Shown: in pieces, positions 61,571 to 64,000 of the stretch
Position numbering within the stretch: the first letter of the stretch is position 1
Layout of the letters: every line of letters begins with the position of its first letter
Assembly (NCBI RefSeq): GCF_001625215.2
Contig: NC_030385.2
Location: forward strand, 7,247,135 to 7,311,134
Source: Daucus carota subsp. sativus
Lineage: Eukaryota; Streptophyta; Magnoliopsida; Apiales; Apiaceae
Direction: 5' to 3'
DNA length: 64,000 nucleotides
The notes under the pieces: model-generated
Database searches by the model: none
What the model was told of the DNA's origin: nothing
The model's input: the letters and a program-made list of their open reading frames with translations, nothing else
Position numbers and translations under genes: made by a program

Positions 61571-62089
61571 ATGGCAGGACAAGGTGCACACTACTCGGCT
61601 CCGGTTGATGAATGCGAAAAGCCTGTGATTGTGGCTGTTGTCCAAGTGGAGACTTGTGATGAGCCGAAAGAGAGCTTGAAGGAGAAGATTCATGAGAAGC
61701 ATGAGGAAGTTGAGGCCAAGGTTCATGAGCTGGAACACAAGATTCATGAGAAGCATGAGGAGTTCAAGGACAAGGTGGCGGAGAAGGAGCATGAGTTGAA
61801 GGACAAGATTCATGAGAAACATGAAGAGGTTAAGGACAAGGAGCATGAGTTGGAGGAGAAAATTCATGAGAAACATGAAGAGGTCAAGGACAAGATTGCG
61901 GAGAAGCATCTTGAGAAGGAGGAGGAGAAGTACTTGAAAGATCACAAGGTGGATGCTTATCTTCTTCCCACAGGACATTGTGATGAGAGCGTGCTGGTTG
62001 TTGTTGAGCCAGAGGAGAGCTTGAAGGACAAGATTCACGACAAGGGACATGAGATTAAGGAGAAGATTCACGGCCACAAGCATGCATGA
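61571..62089 (+). CDS. Short dehydrin-like paralogue (truncated copy)
   Basis: 172 residues in one frame. The start MAGQGAHYSAPVDECEKP and the next 40 residues match the giant gene almost exactly. Seven- and 11-residue units (EKIHEKHEEVK type) and one VDAYLLPTGHCDESVLVVV module follow (about 125-150), then DKIHDKGHEIKEK and the unique end KIHGHKHA. The Ser tract, all K-segment-like helices and the intron are missing, so it is a truncated copy of the first sixth of the long protein. The frame is clean and the promoter is retained, so it could still make a small His-rich LEA-type protein. It points away from the giant gene (head to head). Confidence 0.75.
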   Translation: MAGQGAHYSAPVDECEKPVIVAVVQVETCDEPKESLKEKIHEKHEEVEAKVHELEHKIHEKHEEFKDKVAEKEHELKDKIHEKHEEVKDKEHELEEKIHEKHEEVKDKIAEKHLEKEEEKYLKDHKVDAYLLPTGHCDESVLVVVEPEESLKDKIHDKGHEIKEKIHGHKHA

Positions 62090-62424
62090 GGAGGTTTAAT
62101 CAGAGATTGAAGATGTACGTAATTGAATGCAGTTGAGTTCAAGGTTTAGGTTTGAGCAATCGAGAGAAAGGGATAATGCGAGAGTGTTTTGTTTGAAAAT
62201 AAAGCCCGATATGTTTTTTTTTTTTTAATTTTGTACGTTTTGCTTTTTAATGCGAGAGTGATTAAAGTGTTTGGAAAATAATTAAAAGTCATGAAACAAA
62301 AGTTAGTATTTTCAACTTCAAGTACGTCTTGACTTTTTTCACAAACCGTACAAATAAATGTTTAAATCCAGAAACTGGGCTTTTAAACCCGGCCAAACAC
62401 CCATTATATATAAACAATAACGTC

Positions 62425-62625
62425 TAAACTAAATGAATTTGTATTTACCAGACTTGCTACAGTAAGTTGTCATACAATGTAGCACAGAGATACCCACAAA
62501 AACTTGAGGGCCCCGGCTTGTATTTGATTCACAACACCAAACTATGGACCAGAAGCAAACGCCTGGTATTACATGCAGCCATGCGGGGCGGTTGATTACG
62601 GGAAAAAAGACAAAAACAGACTTTG
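62425..62625. repeat. Direct copy of the 58290-58440/60490-60540 sequence
   Basis: Shares 'cagtaagtt(g/a)tcatacaatg', 'gagggccccggcttgtattt', 'ccaaactatggaccagaag' and 'acagactttgg' with the region around the MULE, in the same order and orientation, without the MULE. It flanks the short dehydrin-like gene on its right as the other copy does on its left. Confidence 0.85.
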
Positions 62626-63595
62626 GTTAAAGGTGTTGGTAATTTTATTTGATTATATTATCATCTTTTTAATATATTTATTTAAATTGTGGTTGTTTAG
62701 ATATAAAACTTTCTATTTTTAAAATTGTGATGAAAGTAGACAGTAATCCTACTTGACATTTTCACAGAAAGATGAAAAATGAATATATAAAACTTATCAT
62801 CATTGTTCTAAAAATCCCCGATTTAACCGATAAATCCAAAATTAATCCCCTGCAAGGTCGGCCACCGATCCGATTTTTGAAATCCGATTAATCCTTATAT
62901 ATATTTCATAATCGAAGTAATTGTGATAAATTATTAAAATTAAAATACTATATTACTTTAAATATGAATAATTATAGAGTTCATGAATATAATAAACATA
63001 TTAGTTACTAGATAGCTAATATAATAATAACTAAATATTAAATAATATTTTAATATTAAAAGTTCAAAATTTGATCATTATCACAAAAACCTAATGCTTA
63101 ACCAATATATTTGAGAAGATGAATAACTAAAGAACATGCTCAATTTATCGATTTTCAGTCGTCTCTTTAGTTCTCATCCTCAATATAATAGTATCTTTGT
63201 CGTTTCTTTTATAATGTTATACTTTTATTTTGATTTTTCAACTTTCAATTAATTCCGACATAGCTGTTTGTGTATTTAGCAGCCATCAAGCTCCATGTCA
63301 ACATCTAACGAGAGCTTTAATAGTTTAATATTTATCGTCTAAATTGACTAGTTTTTTAGATTGACTCTAATCTAAACAAATTAATAAAACAAATGACTAA
63401 ACTGAGACAAACTAGAAAGTAGCAACATGGTTGATATATCTGAAGAAAACGAGTGGCTGGGTTGATATTTTCCGGCTAGACAAATAATCAAAAGTTGAAA
63501 ACCCGGTTTAAGCACTATGGGCCCGATTCCTTATTTGATCTCCCCATTTGAACAAGGAGTCCCAATTAGGTTGAACTGGAACAGTAGCAGTGAAA
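62626..63595. other. Intergenic, no gene seen
   Basis: AT-rich. 62812-62900 contains 'ccccgatttaaccgataa' and 'atccgattaatcc' words related to the MITE-like element at 20046. The right end is the promoter side of the complex I subunit gene. Confidence 0.4.
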
Positions 63596-63696
63596 ATGGG
63601 AGGAGATGGGCATGGAGTTACATACAAAGGCGTGACTATTCATCAACCGAAGCGCTGGCACTCCGTCACCGGAAAAGGCATGTGCGCTATGATGTG
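63596..63696 (+). CDS. NADH dehydrogenase 1 beta subunit 2 (NDUFB2-like), first exon
   Basis: Exon 1 encodes MGGDGHGVTYKGVTIHQPKR followed by WHSVTGKGMCAMMW, matching the N-terminus of the small plant complex I subunit related to NDUFB2 (about 65-70 residues, with a Gly/His-rich start, a conserved TVTGKG-like loop and one membrane helix). The donor (TG/gtacga) is at 63697. The second exon with the VLYRAKQD-type helix and His-rich tail is beyond the window. The product is an accessory subunit in the membrane arm of mitochondrial complex I. The start is the ATG at 63596, giving the family's usual N-terminus. Confidence 0.85.
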
Positions 63697-64000
63697 GTAC
63701 GATCTCTCATTTCTTTTTTCCTTATTGTTCGTTTTGATGTACTCAATAGATTTGCGATTTGCTTTACTATATGATTTTGTTGATTCAGTTGTGGACATTA
63801 TGATTTGATCTCGTTTGAATTTATGCCTGATGGATTCGTTTGTTTCGATAGTTTTGGATGATGTAAGTCGAAGCTTTCGATACGTTTAGGCATCTCACGT
63901 TAACTGAAGTCTTATCAATTCAAAAACATTTTGTGCATTTGCGGTCTAGTTTAATTGTGACTTTGTTGTGATTCTAGCTGTGATGATGAATTAACTTTAT
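63697..64000 (+). other. Intron 1 (partial) of the NDUFB2-like gene
   Basis: From the donor at 63697 to the end of the window, T-rich sequence typical of a plant first intron. No acceptor leading into the expected next exon was seen. Confidence 0.6.

Noticed and set aside
61550-62083. Antisense Leu-rich frame over the short dehydrin-like gene
   Set aside because: Same repeat artefact as at the giant gene; the sense strand has the conserved start and promoter.
1-64000. CRISPR arrays, bacterial operons, rRNA genes, LTR retroelements
   Set aside because: None seen. The tandem repeats here are protein-coding LEA repeats or simple duplications, and no paired long terminal repeats with a matching interior were found.

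Overview
The window is nuclear DNA of a flowering plant, almost certainly a eudicot. It is AT-rich, its genes are intron-rich and far apart, and it is full of plant-type MITEs (Stowaway, Tourist/PIF, hAT, Mutator and pogo types). The encoded proteins are plant forms: HAL3-type PPC decarboxylase, peroxisomal ECH2, SKU5-similar, neutral ceramidase and acidic dehydrin. The dehydrin resembles the ECPP44/ERD14 class; an Apiaceae-like host is possible but is only a guess. Exon structures were read from GT-AG (once AT-AC) junctions, reading phase and family similarity. No transcript was available.

Layout, left to right. 0.2-1.4 kb: a non-autonomous hAT element with its 8-bp target duplication. 1.7-3.0 kb (+): a TruA/Pus1 pseudouridine synthase. 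3.8-6.8 kb (+): an orphan JmjC (REF6-like) fragment and unrecognised exon-like remnants. 7.3-9.6 kb (-): HAL3-type phosphopantothenoylcysteine decarboxylase. 11.1-15.6 kb (-): an 11-exon peroxisomal enoyl-CoA hydratase 2. 17.8-18.2 kb (-): a small 8-Cys hydrophobic-seed/LTP-like gene whose signal peptide and mature part lie in different frames. 18.2-25.2 kb: a transposon-rich desert. 25.2-29.9 kb (-): an 8-exon SKU5-similar multicopper-oxidase homologue. 30-36.4 kb: desert with nested MITEs and an old duplication. 36.4-36.7 kb (-): a small single-exon membrane protein. 37.7-45.1 kb (-): a 10-exon cytosolic tRNA thiolation enzyme CTU1/NCS6, with one intron of U12 AT-AC type. 46.5-49.7 kb (-): a 9-exon neutral ceramidase. 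50.5-53.5 kb (-): a very long dehydrin-like gene. 57.3-60.5 kb: two Mutator-type elements. 61.6-62.1 kb (+): a short, truncated, inverted copy of the dehydrin-like gene. 63.6 kb (+): the first exon of a complex I NDUFB2-type subunit, running off the window.

The genes do not form a pathway; this is an ordinary plant gene neighbourhood. The most unusual locus is the dehydrin pair. The long gene joins a dehydrin frame (an acidic Ser tract split by an intron, plus K-segment-like helices) to dozens of 11-residue His/Lys/Glu repeats like those of LEA group 3, and to five copies of a hydrophobic Cys-containing module. Its head-to-head partner keeps the promoter and N-terminus but lacks the dehydrin-defining segments, and it carries a Stowaway insertion in its promoter.
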